From Solibacter sp039934035 (GTDB lineage Bacteria; Acidobacteriota; Terriglobia; Bryobacterales; Bryobacteraceae): DNA of 64,000 bases. The stretch covers positions 3,918 to 67,917 of the forward strand of contig JBDTMZ010000048.1 of the NCBI GenBank assembly GCA_039934035.1, in the 5' to 3' direction. The notes below the pieces were generated by a model that saw nothing but the letters and a program-made list of their open reading frames with translations, did not search any database and was not told the DNA's origin. A program made the position numbers and the translations under genes. Below are positions 18,352 through 27,336 of this stretch, piece by piece (positions within the stretch are counted from its first letter, which is position 1; every line of letters starts with the position of its first letter).

Positions 18352-19554
18352 ATGAACTCCAAGCGCGTAGTGATTGTCGGCGGAGGCATCGTCGGACTGG
18401 CCACCGCCTACCGCCTCATCGGGCGATTTCCCGGCGCCCAGGTGTGCGTCCTGGAAAAAGAGGCCGGCGTGGGACGCCATCAGACCGGCCACAACAGCGG
18501 GGTCCTGCACAGCGGACTGTATTACAAGCCCGGCTCCGTCAAAGCGCGCCTGGCCGTCACCGGAATCCGGCAGATGGTGGCCTTCTGCCAGGAATTCGGC
18601 GTCCCCCACGAGATCTGCGGCAAACTCGTCGTCGCCGTCGACAAGGCCGAAGTCGCGCGCCTGCGTGCCCTGCACGAGCGCGGCATCGCCAACGGACTCG
18701 AAGGCTTGCGCTGGCTCTCGCGCGAAGAAATGCGGGAAATCGAGCCGCACGCCGGCGGCGTGGCCGCGCTCCGCGTCCCCCAGGAGGGCATCGTCGACTA
18801 TCCCCGCGTCTGCGAGGTGCTGGCAGAGCAACTCGCGGCGCGCGGCGTCCGCGTAGTCACCGGCGCGCGCGTGCATACCGTGCACCGCGAAGGAGCCGGC
18901 TGGCGCATCGCAACCACTGCGGGCGATTTCGCCGCCGACTTCCTGATCACCTGCGCCGGGCTACATGCCGACCGCGTGGCCGAGCTTTCCGGCGAGCCGC
19001 GCGAAGCTCGCGTCGTCCCCTTCCGCGGCGAGTATTACCAACTGCGTCCCGAGCGGCAGAGCCTGGTGCGCCACCTGATCTATCCCGTGCCCGACCCGCA
19101 GTTCCCCTTCCTCGGCGTCCACTTCACCCGTCTGATTCACGGCGGCATCGAAGCCGGACCGAATGCCGTGCTGGCCTTCGCGCGCGAAGGCTATAGCAAG
19201 AGCGATTTCAACGCGCGCGACCTCCTGGACGCCCTCACCTACCGCGGCTTCTGGCGCTTCATGCGCCGCTATCCTTCCATGTGTTGGTACGAATTGCGCC
19301 GCAGTTTCAGCAAGCGCATCTTCTGCCAGTCGCTCCAGCGCCTCGTGCCCGAGATTCAGGAGAGCGACCTCGCCACCGGCGGCAGCGGCGTGCGCGCGCA
19401 AATCATCGCCCCCGAAGGCGAGATCGTGCAGGATTTCAAACTGATCGCCCGCCCCAACGCGCTGCACGTGCTCAACGCGCCAAGCCCCGCAGCCACCGCC
19501 TCGCTCGCCATCGGCGCCGAAATCGTCGAGATGGCCGCAGGCCCTTATTCGTAG
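18352..19554 (+). CDS. lhgO: L-2-hydroxyglutarate oxidase
   Basis: 400 residues. N-terminal FAD-binding motif VIVGGGIVGLATAYRL (7-22), then KEAGVGRHQTGHNSGVLHSGLYY, characteristic of LhgO/YgaF (QTGHNSGVIH-like). The DAO-type fold continues to a C-terminal GSGVRAQ and HVLNAPSPAATASLAIG block. It oxidises L-2-hydroxyglutarate to 2-oxoglutarate and feeds electrons to quinone or oxygen. Divergent from xdhC, and its 3' end overlaps the convergent permease by 10 nt. No partner operon genes. Confidence 0.92.
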   Translation: MNSKRVVIVGGGIVGLATAYRLIGRFPGAQVCVLEKEAGVGRHQTGHNSGVLHSGLYYKPGSVKARLAVTGIRQMVAFCQEFGVPHEICGKLVVAVDKAEVARLRALHERGIANGLEGLRWLSREEMREIEPHAGGVAALRVPQEGIVDYPRVCEVLAEQLAARGVRVVTGARVHTVHREGAGWRIATTAGDFAADFLITCAGLHADRVAELSGEPREARVVPFRGEYYQLRPERQSLVRHLIYPVPDPQFPFLGVHFTRLIHGGIEAGPNAVLAFAREGYSKSDFNARDLLDALTYRGFWRFMRRYPSMCWYELRRSFSKRIFCQSLQRLVPEIQESDLATGGSGVRAQIIAPEGEIVQDFKLIARPNALHVLNAPSPAATASLAIGAEIVEMAAGPYS

Positions 19555-20771
19555 CGCAGCACTTCCGCCGGCGCGATCTTCGTGGCATTCCTCGCGGGAT
19601 ACAGCGTCGCCAGGAAGCTGACCACGATCGCCAGGCCGGCGATCCACAGCGCGTCCGCCGCCTGCGGCTCGAACGGCACGAAGCTCATCGAGTAGACCGC
19701 TTCTTCCAGCCGGATCCAGTGGTACCTGCCCGCGAAATAGCACAGCGCGTGCCCCATCACCAGCCCGATCGCGCTGCCCACCACGCCGATCAGCACGCCC
19801 TGTAGCATGAAGATCCGCCGGATCTGCTCTTGCCGCGCGCCCATCGACATCAGTACCGCGATGTCGCGATACTTCTCCATCACCATCATCACCAGCGTGA
19901 TGAAAATATTCAGCGCCGCCACCAGTTCGATCAGACTGATCACGATGATCGTCACCAGCCGCTCCATCTTCAGCGCACCCAGCAACTGCTTGTTGCGCTC
20001 CATCCACGTCGTGGTCGTATAGCGCTCGCCCACCAGTCTTTCGATCGACTGCGCCACCTCTCCGGCACGATTCAAGTCGTCCACATTCAGTTCGATCTGA
20101 TTGATCTGGTCCACCGACAGCGCCTTCTGCGCCGCATCGATCTCCACATACGCCCAGCTATCGTCAATTTCGAAGAAGCCCGTCTCGAACAGCCCGCACA
20201 CCTTAAAACGGCGTTTGATGGGCCGCGGGCCGAAAGGTGTGATTTCTTCCGTTAGCAGTTCGATGTTGTCGTTGACGCGCATGCCGAGATCTTCCGCCAT
20301 GCGCGTGCCCAAGAGAATTCCGGGAGGATTCGCCTGCGCATCGCGCAGCCGGTCCACGCTGCCCGCCTTCAAATGCCGCAGCGTGCCGCTCAACGCCAGT
20401 TCCGACGGGACATCGACGCCCTTGATGAACGCGCCCTTCGATTGCAGCGGACCCTGCAGAAAGGTCGGACTGTACAACGCCGGCGAGACCGCCGTCACGC
20501 GCGGCAGTTTGCGCAGCCGCTCCACCATGTCCTGCCAGTTCTCGATGCCGTCGCCGGGCGTCTTCGGCACGATATTGATGTGCGCCATCGCGCCCAACAA
20601 GTTGCGTTGCAGCGTATTGCGGAAGCCGTTCGTCACGGCCAGAGCCACCACCAGCGCGGTCACACCCGCCGCCACGCCCAGCACTGAGATCGCGGTGATC
20701 ACCGAGATCACCGCTTCCTTCCGGCGTGCGCGCAAATAGCGTCCCGCGACGAACAGCTCGAAGCGCGTCAC
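19545..20771 (-). CDS. LolC/LolE-family lipoprotein-releasing permease
   Basis: 408 residues from GTG, overlapping the lysS stop by 4 nt. The N-terminus FELFVAGRYLRARRKEAVISVIT plus a first helix is the LolC/E signature. A periplasmic MacB_PCD-like domain (about 50-260) is followed by three helices of the FtsX domain, and the protein ends ARNATKIAPAEVLRYE. With a LolD ATPase it would extract lipoproteins from the inner membrane. Lipoprotein systems of this type may use one LolF-like permease or a C/E pair; only one copy is seen here and no lolD. Confidence 0.85.
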   Translation of the reverse strand: MTRFELFVAGRYLRARRKEAVISVITAISVLGVAAGVTALVVALAVTNGFRNTLQRNLLGAMAHINIVPKTPGDGIENWQDMVERLRKLPRVTAVSPALYSPTFLQGPLQSKGAFIKGVDVPSELALSGTLRHLKAGSVDRLRDAQANPPGILLGTRMAEDLGMRVNDNIELLTEEITPFGPRPIKRRFKVCGLFETGFFEIDDSWAYVEIDAAQKALSVDQINQIELNVDDLNRAGEVAQSIERLVGERYTTTTWMERNKQLLGALKMERLVTIIVISLIELVAALNIFITLVMMVMEKYRDIAVLMSMGARQEQIRRIFMLQGVLIGVVGSAIGLVMGHALCYFAGRYHWIRLEEAVYSMSFVPFEPQAADALWIAGLAIVVSFLATLYPARNATKIAPAEVLRYE

Positions 20772-22273
20772 AATTTGTCCAATTCCCTCATCGTGCCGAT
20801 CAGTTCAATGGGACCTTCGGGCCGCAGCAGCGGGAAGAGAATCACGTCGCGAATCGAACGCGAGCCGGTCAGAATCATCGTCAGCCGGTCGATCCCGATG
20901 CCCTCGCCGCCGGTGGGCGGCATGCCGTAGGCCAGCGCGCGCACATAGTCTTCGTCCATCTGATGCGCTTCCTCATCGCCGCGCTCCCGCATTCCCAACT
21001 GCATCTCGAAACGCCGCCGCTGCTCCTGCGGATCGTTCAACTCGGTATAGGCGTTACCGATCTCCATGCCGGCCGCGTAAATTTCAAAACGCTCCACAAA
21101 CGAAGGATCCTCGGGCTTGTTCTTGGACAGCGGCGAGGTTTCCACAGGGTAATCGTAAATTGCCGTCGGCTGGATCAACTTGGCCTCCACGTGGCGCTCG
21201 AAAATATCGGTGAGCGCCTCGCCGGCAGTCCCCTTACCGGAATTCTTTAAGAGCCACTCGGGATTCGCCACATCCTCCATCGTCGGACCGCACTGCCCCT
21301 CCCAGTGCTGCACAATCGCTTCGCGCATGCTCAACCGCGCCATCGTACTGAAATCGATCTTGTGCCCCTCGAACTCCACCACCGGACTGCCCGTCGCGTC
21401 GATCGCCGTCTGCCGCAGCAGTTCCTCGGAAAGATCCAGCAGACCGCGATAATCCGTGTACGCCTGGTAAAACTCCAGCATCGTGAATTCGGGATTGTGG
21501 TGCGTCGAAAGTCCCTCATTACGGAAGTTGCGGTTGATTTCGTACACACGGTCGAGCCCGCCCACCACCAACCGCTTCAAGTACAATTCCGGCGCGATGC
21601 GCAGGTACAGGTCGATGTCCAGCGTATTGTGATGCGTCACGAAGGGACGAGCCGCTGCACCGCCGTACAACGGCTGCATCATCGGCGTTTCCACTTCGAT
21701 GAATTCGCGCGCTTCCAACTGCCGCCGGAGCGACGAGATGATCCGCGCCCGCGTGACAAATATCTTGCGCACTTCCGGATTGGCAATCAGGTCCAGATAC
21801 CGCTGGCGGTAGCGCGTCTCCACGTCTTCCAACCCGTGCCATTTCTCCGGCATCGAAAGTAGCGTCTTGCTGAGGAATTCCAGTTTCTCGACGTGAATGC
21901 TCAGTTCGCCGGTCCGCGTGCGGAAAAGATAGCCCTCCACACCGATAATGTCACCAATGTCCACCAGCTTGAACAGCGCGAAATCCTGCTCGCCCACCGC
22001 GTCCTTCTTTACGTAGATCTGCAGGCGTTCGCCATTCTGCTGCACGTGCGCGAAGCCCGCCTTCCCCATGTGACGCAGCGTCATCAGGCGCCCGGCGATC
22101 CGCACCCGCACTTCAGGCACGAGTTCCTCGGCCGTCCTGGCGCCGAATTCCGCCAGAATCGCCGCCACCGTATGGGTGAATTCAAACCTCCGGCCATAGC
22201 CGCGATAGCCCAACGCCTCGATTTCGCGAATGCGAGTCAGCCGCTGTTTCAACAAGTCATCTTCAAGGGACAA
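20768..22273 (-). CDS. lysS: lysyl-tRNA synthetase, class II
   Basis: 501 residues, normal length, from a TTG start with AGGAG 5 nt upstream. An N-terminal OB-fold anticodon-binding domain (about 55-160, including VRIAGRLMTLRHMGKAGFAHVQ) precedes the class II catalytic core: motif 2 NRNFRNEGLSTHHNPEFTML and motif 3 GEGIGIDRLTMILTG with the final Arg. It charges tRNA-Lys. The lolC/E-like permease is translationally coupled downstream, an arrangement in which an essential synthetase leads a lipoprotein-export gene. Confidence 0.96.
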   Translation of the reverse strand: MSLEDDLLKQRLTRIREIEALGYRGYGRRFEFTHTVAAILAEFGARTAEELVPEVRVRIAGRLMTLRHMGKAGFAHVQQNGERLQIYVKKDAVGEQDFALFKLVDIGDIIGVEGYLFRTRTGELSIHVEKLEFLSKTLLSMPEKWHGLEDVETRYRQRYLDLIANPEVRKIFVTRARIISSLRRQLEAREFIEVETPMMQPLYGGAAARPFVTHHNTLDIDLYLRIAPELYLKRLVVGGLDRVYEINRNFRNEGLSTHHNPEFTMLEFYQAYTDYRGLLDLSEELLRQTAIDATGSPVVEFEGHKIDFSTMARLSMREAIVQHWEGQCGPTMEDVANPEWLLKNSGKGTAGEALTDIFERHVEAKLIQPTAIYDYPVETSPLSKNKPEDPSFVERFEIYAAGMEIGNAYTELNDPQEQRRRFEMQLGMRERGDEEAHQMDEDYVRALAYGMPPTGGEGIGIDRLTMILTGSRSIRDVILFPLLRPEGPIELIGTMRELDKL

Positions 22274-22314
22274 ATATGGCTCCTATGGCGAAATAAGCTA
22301 TTATAAAACTTCGC

Positions 22315-23028
22315 TTGAGACGCTCCCTTTCTATTATCATTCCTGCGTACAACGAAGCCAACCGCCTACCCGATTCGCTGATGAAAGTGCAGCAATACCT
22401 CAGTACGACGAAATGGGATTTCGTCGAGGTGATCGTGGTGGACGACGGCTCCCGCGACAAGACCGTCCAACTCGCGCAGGAATCCGGCGTACGCGTGCTG
22501 CGCAACCCCGGCAATCGCGGTAAGGGCTACAGTGTCAAACACGGCATGCTCGAAGCTAAAGGCGATTGGGCCCTTTTCACCGACGCCGATCTCTCCGCTC
22601 CCATCGAGGAACTCGAGAAGCTTTGGACCGCGGTGGAACGTTCGTTAGCCCATGCAGCCGTCGGCTCGCGGGCCGTCGATCGCTCCCTGGTCGGCGTCCA
22701 CCAGCCGTTCCTGCGCGAAGCCATGGGGCGCGTTTTCAATACCGCGATGCGCCTCGTTACCGGCCTCCCCTTCAAAGACACCCAATGCGGCTTCAAGCTC
22801 TTTCAGTCCGCCGCCGGCCGCGACGTATTCTCCCGCCAGCAGCTCGATGGCTTCGGCTTCGATGTCGAGGTGCTGTTCATCGCCAAACAGCTTGGCTACC
22901 ACGCGGTAGAAGTGCCGGTGCGCTGGGACAACGCCGAAGGCACCAAAGTAAGTCTAATGCTCGGTTTTAAAGCATTTCTAGACTTAGTCAAAGTCCGCAT
23001 CAACCACCTGCAGGGCAAGTATAAGTAA
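22315..23028 (+). CDS. family 2 glycosyltransferase, dolichyl/polyprenyl-phosphate sugar synthase-like
   Basis: 237 residues. It has the GT2 N-terminus SIIIPAYNEANRLPDSL, nucleotide-sugar Asp motif VVDDGSRDKT, the metal motif FTDADLSAP, and the acceptor-region motifs KDTQCGFKLFQ and GFGFDVEVLFIA. There is no membrane helix, and length matches dolichyl-phosphate glucose/mannose synthase-like enzymes. It probably loads a sugar onto a lipid phosphate at the cytoplasmic membrane face. The TTG start at 22315 is the only initiator between the last in-frame stop (22294-22296) and the conserved core. Divergent from lysS with 41 bp between. Confidence 0.85.
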   Translation: MRRSLSIIIPAYNEANRLPDSLMKVQQYLSTTKWDFVEVIVVDDGSRDKTVQLAQESGVRVLRNPGNRGKGYSVKHGMLEAKGDWALFTDADLSAPIEELEKLWTAVERSLAHAAVGSRAVDRSLVGVHQPFLREAMGRVFNTAMRLVTGLPFKDTQCGFKLFQSAAGRDVFSRQQLDGFGFDVEVLFIAKQLGYHAVEVPVRWDNAEGTKVSLMLGFKAFLDLVKVRINHLQGKYK

Positions 23029-23033
23029 GGATA

Positions 23034-23191
23034 GCTATCAGTTTTCAGCCGTCAGCGATCAGCGGCCAGCCTGTGACCGAGGGAGTCCGCCGCTTTGAAA
23101 GGTCACCAGTTGTTCAATCCGACGGCGCCGGAGGCGAGCTGATAACTGATAACTGATAACTGATAACTGATAACTGATAACTGATAACTGA
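23034..23191 (-). repeat. dispersed heptamer-flanked intergenic element, copy A
   Basis: Reading the minus strand, a tract of TTATCAG heptamers leads into a core containing GCTCGCCTCCGGCGC, then GGATTGAACAACTGGTGACC, and then GGCTGAAAACTGATAGCT. The same core in the same order occurs on the plus strand at 52411-52575. It sits between the convergent glycosyltransferase and methyltransferase genes and has no reading frame of note. Confidence 0.75.
23139..23191 (+). repeat. CTGATAA heptamer tandem repeat, 7 full copies
   Basis: Seven exact copies of CTGATAA (23139-23187) are followed by CTGA. The tract forms one end of the dispersed element described at 23034-23191. Exact tandem heptamers are prone to slippage, so copy number may vary between strains. 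Confidence 0.9.
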
Positions 23192-23202
23192 CAGCTTTTC
23201 CC

Positions 23203-23898
23203 TCAAACCTTGATAATAATCTCGCGCAGACGGTCGCGCGTCAGGAAAAACTTCACACTCTCAAAACGTGAGAATAACTTTTCCAGACTGCGATTGTTAT
23301 ATAACTGCGCGGGCGTGTGCATCCCGTGCAGCGTCACTTCCAGCTCATTCACCTGCTGGATGCGAAACGTGTAATTGGGGACCATCTCGAGTTTGTCGTC
23401 CGAGTGGAAAAAGGCCAGCATGTACGCCTTCGGACGCACGATATAATGCAGCCGTTCCACCACCGCATTCAGCAGCACCGGGTGCAAATATTCCAACACG
23501 TCCCAAATCAGCACGCCGTCAAAATGGCCTTGCGGATAGTCCAGCGTCTGCTTCAGGAAGTAGTCGATGCGCCCGGGGTTGGTCTGGTCCCCGCCGTCCT
23601 CCGCGCCGAATGCTTCGTTCAAAATGCGTACGAAGTCTTCGGAACACAGGCGGTGCCCCAGATCCATGATGAAGCTCAGATTCTTCTGATTCGCGCCCCC
23701 CAAATCGAGCATGGTCAGCCCGCTGGTATCACGAATCTGGACGAAGAATTCCTCCAGCCCGCGACTGGGCCGCCGCGACACCGACGGTTCCGCCAGTCTC
23801 CCATTCATGGGCGCCCGGCCTCCGTTCGCCATGGGGGGCAGGCCCCCCGGCTGTCCACCGCGAGATCCGCGAAATAAACCTTTCAGCGGCTCCAGCAT
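23203..23898 (-). CDS. SAM-dependent methyltransferase-like protein
   Basis: 231 residues. An N-terminal Gly/Pro/Arg-rich segment of about 45 residues precedes a class I methyltransferase core: motif I MLDLGGANQKNLSF, an acidic-aromatic motif in FDGVLIWDVLEYLHPVLL, and a following strand-helix with VRPKAYMLAFFHS. Motif I has GGANQ in place of the common GxGxG, and the substrate is unknown. It follows the bactofilin gene on the same strand (13 nt apart), so it may act in envelope or cytoskeletal biology. Confidence 0.6.
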   Translation of the reverse strand: MLEPLKGLFRGSRGGQPGGLPPMANGGRAPMNGRLAEPSVSRRPSRGLEEFFVQIRDTSGLTMLDLGGANQKNLSFIMDLGHRLCSEDFVRILNEAFGAEDGGDQTNPGRIDYFLKQTLDYPQGHFDGVLIWDVLEYLHPVLLNAVVERLHYIVRPKAYMLAFFHSDDKLEMVPNYTFRIQQVNELEVTLHGMHTPAQLYNNRSLEKLFSRFESVKFFLTRDRLREIIIKV

Positions 23899-23911
23899 GG
23901 GCGCCTCTACC

Positions 23912-24496
23912 TTACCGCTTGATCTCCGAGGAGTTTGCCGGCGGCGTCGCGCTCATCGCAGGGTTTGAGGCCGCCGGCGTCGTCGCCTGCGCCTTCGGGG
24001 CCACCTTCGCAGGTTCGGGCTTCACGATTTCGCTCATGCCCTTGAAGTACGCGCCGTCCTCGATAATGATGCGCGCCATGCGAATGTCGCCAATCAGCTT
24101 GGCATCCTTGCGAATTTCGATCTTATCCGCCGCTTCTACATTGCCGTGGATGGCGCCCAGCACCACCACTTCGCGCGCCTTCACCGTCGCACGAACCGTG
24201 CCGTTGGGGCCGATGGTCAGCTTGTGCTCGAGGGCTTCCACCGTCCCTTCCACTTCACCATCGATGTACAGATCTTCGCGGCTAAAAATCTGGCCGACCA
24301 CTTTCACGGCTTTGCCGATCGTGGCACTCCCGCCACCGCGGGGGTCCGCTTCAAATCGAGCCGGGGGCATGCTGGACACAGGCGATGTCTCCTTCCGTAC
24401 GTCGAGGGAATTGTTTGATAAAACCGGATTTGCCGGTGGCGCCGGCGGCGTATTAGAAGGCCGAGTCGGCTCTTCTTCCCGCTTCTTATTCCACAT
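23912..24496 (-). CDS. bactofilin
   Basis: 194 residues. The central DUF583 domain (about 55-150) has the bactofilin pattern of short beta-helix rungs: IGKAVKVVGQI, DLYIDGEVEGTV, LTIGPNGTVRATV, VVVLGAIHGNV and IEIRKDAKLIGDI. Flanking tails are Pro/Ala-rich and unstructured. Bactofilins polymerise without nucleotide and scaffold cell-wall or polar proteins. First gene of a two-gene unit with the methyltransferase-like protein. Confidence 0.92.
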   Translation of the reverse strand: MWNKKREEEPTRPSNTPPAPPANPVLSNNSLDVRKETSPVSSMPPARFEADPRGGGSATIGKAVKVVGQIFSREDLYIDGEVEGTVEALEHKLTIGPNGTVRATVKAREVVVLGAIHGNVEAADKIEIRKDAKLIGDIRMARIIIEDGAYFKGMSEIVKPEPAKVAPKAQATTPAASNPAMSATPPANSSEIKR

Positions 24497-24629
24497 GGTG
24501 CCGCCGTCCTTGAATATGATTGATTGCGGTCATTTCGCTGCTTCTCCTAGCATAAGGGGGCAGGCGCGGAAAGGCAATCACCGTCTGCATTTCCACACAC
24601 TACTGGCAGACAGGGTCGATTAGAGGCAT

Positions 24630-24667
24630 CCGGCGGAGGACGGCGCGGCGCCGCCCCCTTCCGCCGG
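24630..24667. terminator. GC-rich hairpin between usp and bactofilin
   Basis: CCGGCGGA (24630-24637) pairs with TCCGCCGG (24660-24667), with a further GC-rich pairing GGCGCGGCGCC inside. It starts 16 bp downstream of the minus-strand uspA stop. No T-run follows on either strand, so intrinsic termination is uncertain. Confidence 0.35.
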
Positions 24668-24682
24668 TGCGCTCAAGTAACA

Positions 24683-25549
24683 CTACGCGGTCTTGCGTAC
24701 CCGGAATTCGGCGCGCGGCGACCCGGCAGGATTACCCGCCCGGCGGCGTTTGGCATCCCCGATATACAGCACCGGGCATTCCGATTCCGCGGCTAACGGT
24801 GCGTCAGCCGCACCCCCCGTAACCAGTAGCCCTGCTCCATGGAATCGCAGCGCGCGGCTGATCACCGGCGCGGCCATCCCCACCCCGACGTGGACCTCCG
24901 CTCCCGGCGCCCGCGACCCGCAAAACGCTTCGAGCTTCCGCTGCAAAGCCGCGGACGCGCGAACCCGCTCATCCGGGTCCCACAGAATCGCCGACCGCGC
25001 GCCCTCCGGCACCAGTGCGCCCAGTACCTTCAGGGGAGCCCGCATCCGGCTCGCCGCCCACACCGCCTCACCCAGTACCGCCTCCTCGTTGCCATCGAAC
25101 ACCAGAGCGCAACAGACGGGATGCACCCGCGCCCGGTTCACCGGCGCGTTCACCGCCCACTCGATCGCCACCGGACACGGCGCCTCCGCCAACACCTCCG
25201 CGGCCACCGCGCCAATCGCCTGATTGGAGCCGTTCGCGCGCCCGGCCGAGAGCAGCACGATATCCGCGCCCGCCGTGTCGATGGCGCGTAGAATGCAGTC
25301 CGCCGGGCGCCCCCACTCGATCCGCCGGTTGATCCGCGCGCCCCGAAACTGCCGGTGCGCGAACAACTCCAGTTCGGACATCGTACGCATGGTTTGTGCG
25401 TTGCGCCCCATCCAGGGCTGCGCTTCCACCACGTGCAACAGCGTAATCTCCACCTCCTGAAAATCCAGAATTCCCCGCACCGCCGGCGATAGAAATCCAC
25501 TTCCTAAAGCCAAATCGAGCGGAATTAATACGTTCCTGTAATTCGCCAC
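24683..25549 (-). CDS. tandem universal-stress-protein (UspA) protein
   Basis: 288 residues from GTG at 25549, which has a strong AGGAGG with 5-nt spacing. Two Usp-like halves are visible: residues 1-145 (NVLIPLDLALGSG, LLHVVEAQPW, DIVLLSAGRANGS, EAPCPVAIEW) and about 150-270 (CCALVFDGNEE, GAGLLVTGGAADAPLAAES, CPVLYIG). The glycine-rich ATP motif G-2x-G-9x-G-S/T is only partly kept, so nucleotide binding is doubtful. A long upstream extension of the frame is rejected on the ribosome-binding site. Confidence 0.75.
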   Translation of the reverse strand: MANYRNVLIPLDLALGSGFLSPAVRGILDFQEVEITLLHVVEAQPWMGRNAQTMRTMSELELFAHRQFRGARINRRIEWGRPADCILRAIDTAGADIVLLSAGRANGSNQAIGAVAAEVLAEAPCPVAIEWAVNAPVNRARVHPVCCALVFDGNEEAVLGEAVWAASRMRAPLKVLGALVPEGARSAILWDPDERVRASAALQRKLEAFCGSRAPGAEVHVGVGMAAPVISRALRFHGAGLLVTGGAADAPLAAESECPVLYIGDAKRRRAGNPAGSPRAEFRVRKTA

Positions 25550-25641
25550 AAAGACCTCCTGTTTCTTGCTGGTTCTTTTGGAAAAAGCAGTACCCGCGCT
25601 TGCGCTCTGGGCGCACCGCGGCCGCTTGACGGGTGTTGGCG

Positions 25642-25983
25642 TTAAGCGGTTTGAGGAGGAGCTCTGGCGCCGCGCCGGATCACCGGGCGGCAAATCGGAA
25701 CGGACGTCTCGCGTACGGTGTCCATGCCGGACACCTGCAGCGAGGTCCCTGTGCCGGAACACGGGACGTGGCAGACAAGTTCCAGCGCGCGCTGCGCATG
25801 CCCCGCACGCGCCTGCTGCGTCCGCAGCGCCTGGCCGGAAGAGGAATGCGTCCGCCAGGAATGCTGCGGCGCAAGGTTTCGCAACTCGCCCGCCGGGCCG
25901 TTTACCCACCCCAACCAGCCCCCGAGCAGGCACAAAGCCAGGACGTAGATAACGGCCAGGCGGATTGGGGAACGGGCGGTCAT
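25642..25983 (-). CDS. small putative membrane-anchored protein, unknown
   Basis: 113 residues from ATG at 25983. One clear N-terminal helix (about 8-26, with Leu/Gly/Trp) is followed by a polar, Arg-rich, low-complexity region without a recognisable domain. It lies 92 bp upstream of the uspA start on the same strand. The helix is convincing; the remainder could be chance open frame in GC-rich DNA. Confidence 0.4.
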   Translation of the reverse strand: MTARSPIRLAVIYVLALCLLGGWLGWVNGPAGELRNLAPQHSWRTHSSSGQALRTQQARAGHAQRALELVCHVPCSGTGTSLQVSGMDTVRETSVPICRPVIRRGARAPPQTA

Positions 25984-26046
25984 GATCGGGCTCGACGCGA
26001 AAATTAAGCTCTTTTAATATATAGCACACGCTATAATCGCGGCATC

Positions 26047-27246
26047 ATGAAACGGCTCGCCCTGCTCTATTTTCTGGCACTTCCAGCCATTTCCCAAACC
26101 AAGGTCGACCAGGCGCGGGTCGATCGCCTGCTCCAGCGCGCTGTGGTGATCGATCTGCACGATGACACCACCCAGATGATTGCCGACGAGAGCTACAACC
26201 TCTCCCAGAAACACGATTTCGGCCAGGTGGACATCCCGCGCATGCGCGCCGGCCACGTCAGCGGCCTCTTCCTTTCCATTTGGACCGACACCAATCTCTA
26301 CACCCCCACTGAGACCATTCGCCGCACTCTCGACCAGATCGATAGCGTGCGCCGCGAGATCGAACGCCACCCGGCGGACCTCGAACTCGCCACCACGGCC
26401 GACGGCATCCTGGCCGCGCGCAAACGCGACAAAATCGCCATGCTGATGGGCGTGGAAGGCGGCCACGCTATCGATTCCGATCTCGCCATTCTGCGAACCT
26501 ATGCGGCGCTCGGCGTGCGATACCTGACCCTCACCCACACCAATCACACCCCGTGGGCCGATTCCTCCGCCAAACCCGCCACCCACAACGGTCTGACCGA
26601 TTTCGGGCGCGACGTGGTGCGCGAACTCAATCGCCTCGGCGTAATGGTGGACGTCTCCCACGCCTCCGACAAGACCTTCTACGACGCTCTGGAAACCTCC
26701 GCCGCGCCCATCATCGCGTCGCACTCCTCTGCACGCGCCATTGCCAGTGCCGGGCGCAATATGACCGACGACATGCTGCGCGCCATCGCCAAAAAGGGCG
26801 GCGTCGTGCACGTCAATTTCTACGAAGGCTTCCTCGACGACGATTTCGCCAAACGGGAAGGCACGCTGCCCGACCTTCAAAAACAGCAGGACGAGATCGA
26901 TGCCCGCACCCCGAAGTTCGGCGACCGCAGCCAGAACGGGCCGGCCGTCCGCAAACTCAACGAACAGCGCATCGCCAAATTGGGACGTCTGCCGCTATCC
27001 CGCCTCCTGGATCACTTTGACCACATCATCAAAATCGCGGGGATCGACCACACCGGCCTAGGCTCCGATTTCGACGGCGCGGACGATCTGTTTCCGAAGG
27101 ACATGGAAGATATTTCGAAAATCCCCAACCTGGTGCGCGGCCTGATGGAGCGAGGCTACTCCGACGATGACATCCTGAAAGTCCTCGGAGGCAACACCCT
27201 CCGCGTCATGCGCGAAGTCGAAAAGGCCAGCGCAGGCCACCGCTGA
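26047..27246 (+). CDS. exported membrane dipeptidase, peptidase family M19
   Basis: 399 residues with signal peptide (1-17). Zinc ligands of renal dipeptidase-type enzymes are in place: His38 and Asp40 in VIDLHDDT, Glu in GVEGGHAID, His in MVDVSHASD, His in IIASHSSAR, and Asp in HTGLGSDFDG. It hydrolyses dipeptides, often with D- or dehydro-residues at the C-terminus, in the periplasm or at the surface. Monocistronic; convergent with the FecR-domain gene. Confidence 0.93.
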   Translation: MKRLALLYFLALPAISQTKVDQARVDRLLQRAVVIDLHDDTTQMIADESYNLSQKHDFGQVDIPRMRAGHVSGLFLSIWTDTNLYTPTETIRRTLDQIDSVRREIERHPADLELATTADGILAARKRDKIAMLMGVEGGHAIDSDLAILRTYAALGVRYLTLTHTNHTPWADSSAKPATHNGLTDFGRDVVRELNRLGVMVDVSHASDKTFYDALETSAAPIIASHSSARAIASAGRNMTDDMLRAIAKKGGVVHVNFYEGFLDDDFAKREGTLPDLQKQQDEIDARTPKFGDRSQNGPAVRKLNEQRIAKLGRLPLSRLLDHFDHIIKIAGIDHTGLGSDFDGADDLFPKDMEDISKIPNLVRGLMERGYSDDDILKVLGGNTLRVMREVEKASAGHR

Positions 27247-27290
27247 ATTGGTACCGTTGCGCGCTGATGACTAGCGAATTCTGATCGCCT

Positions 27291-27313
27291 TGATCGGCGT
27301 TGATCGGCGGCCC
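27291..27313. repeat. copy of the intergenic GATCGGCG(T)T repeat unit
   Basis: TGATCGGCGTTGATCGGCGGCCC is a variant of the right arm of the hairpin at 6450-6507 (TTCATCGGCGTTCATCGGCGGCCC). It again sits between convergent genes shortly after a stop codon. Confidence 0.5.
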
Positions 27314-27336
27314 TAGTCTTGAGCGTTGGCGGCGTC

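Noticed and set aside
23139..23191. Tandem heptamers as a CRISPR array
   Set aside because: Units are 7 bp with no spacers and there are no cas genes nearby.
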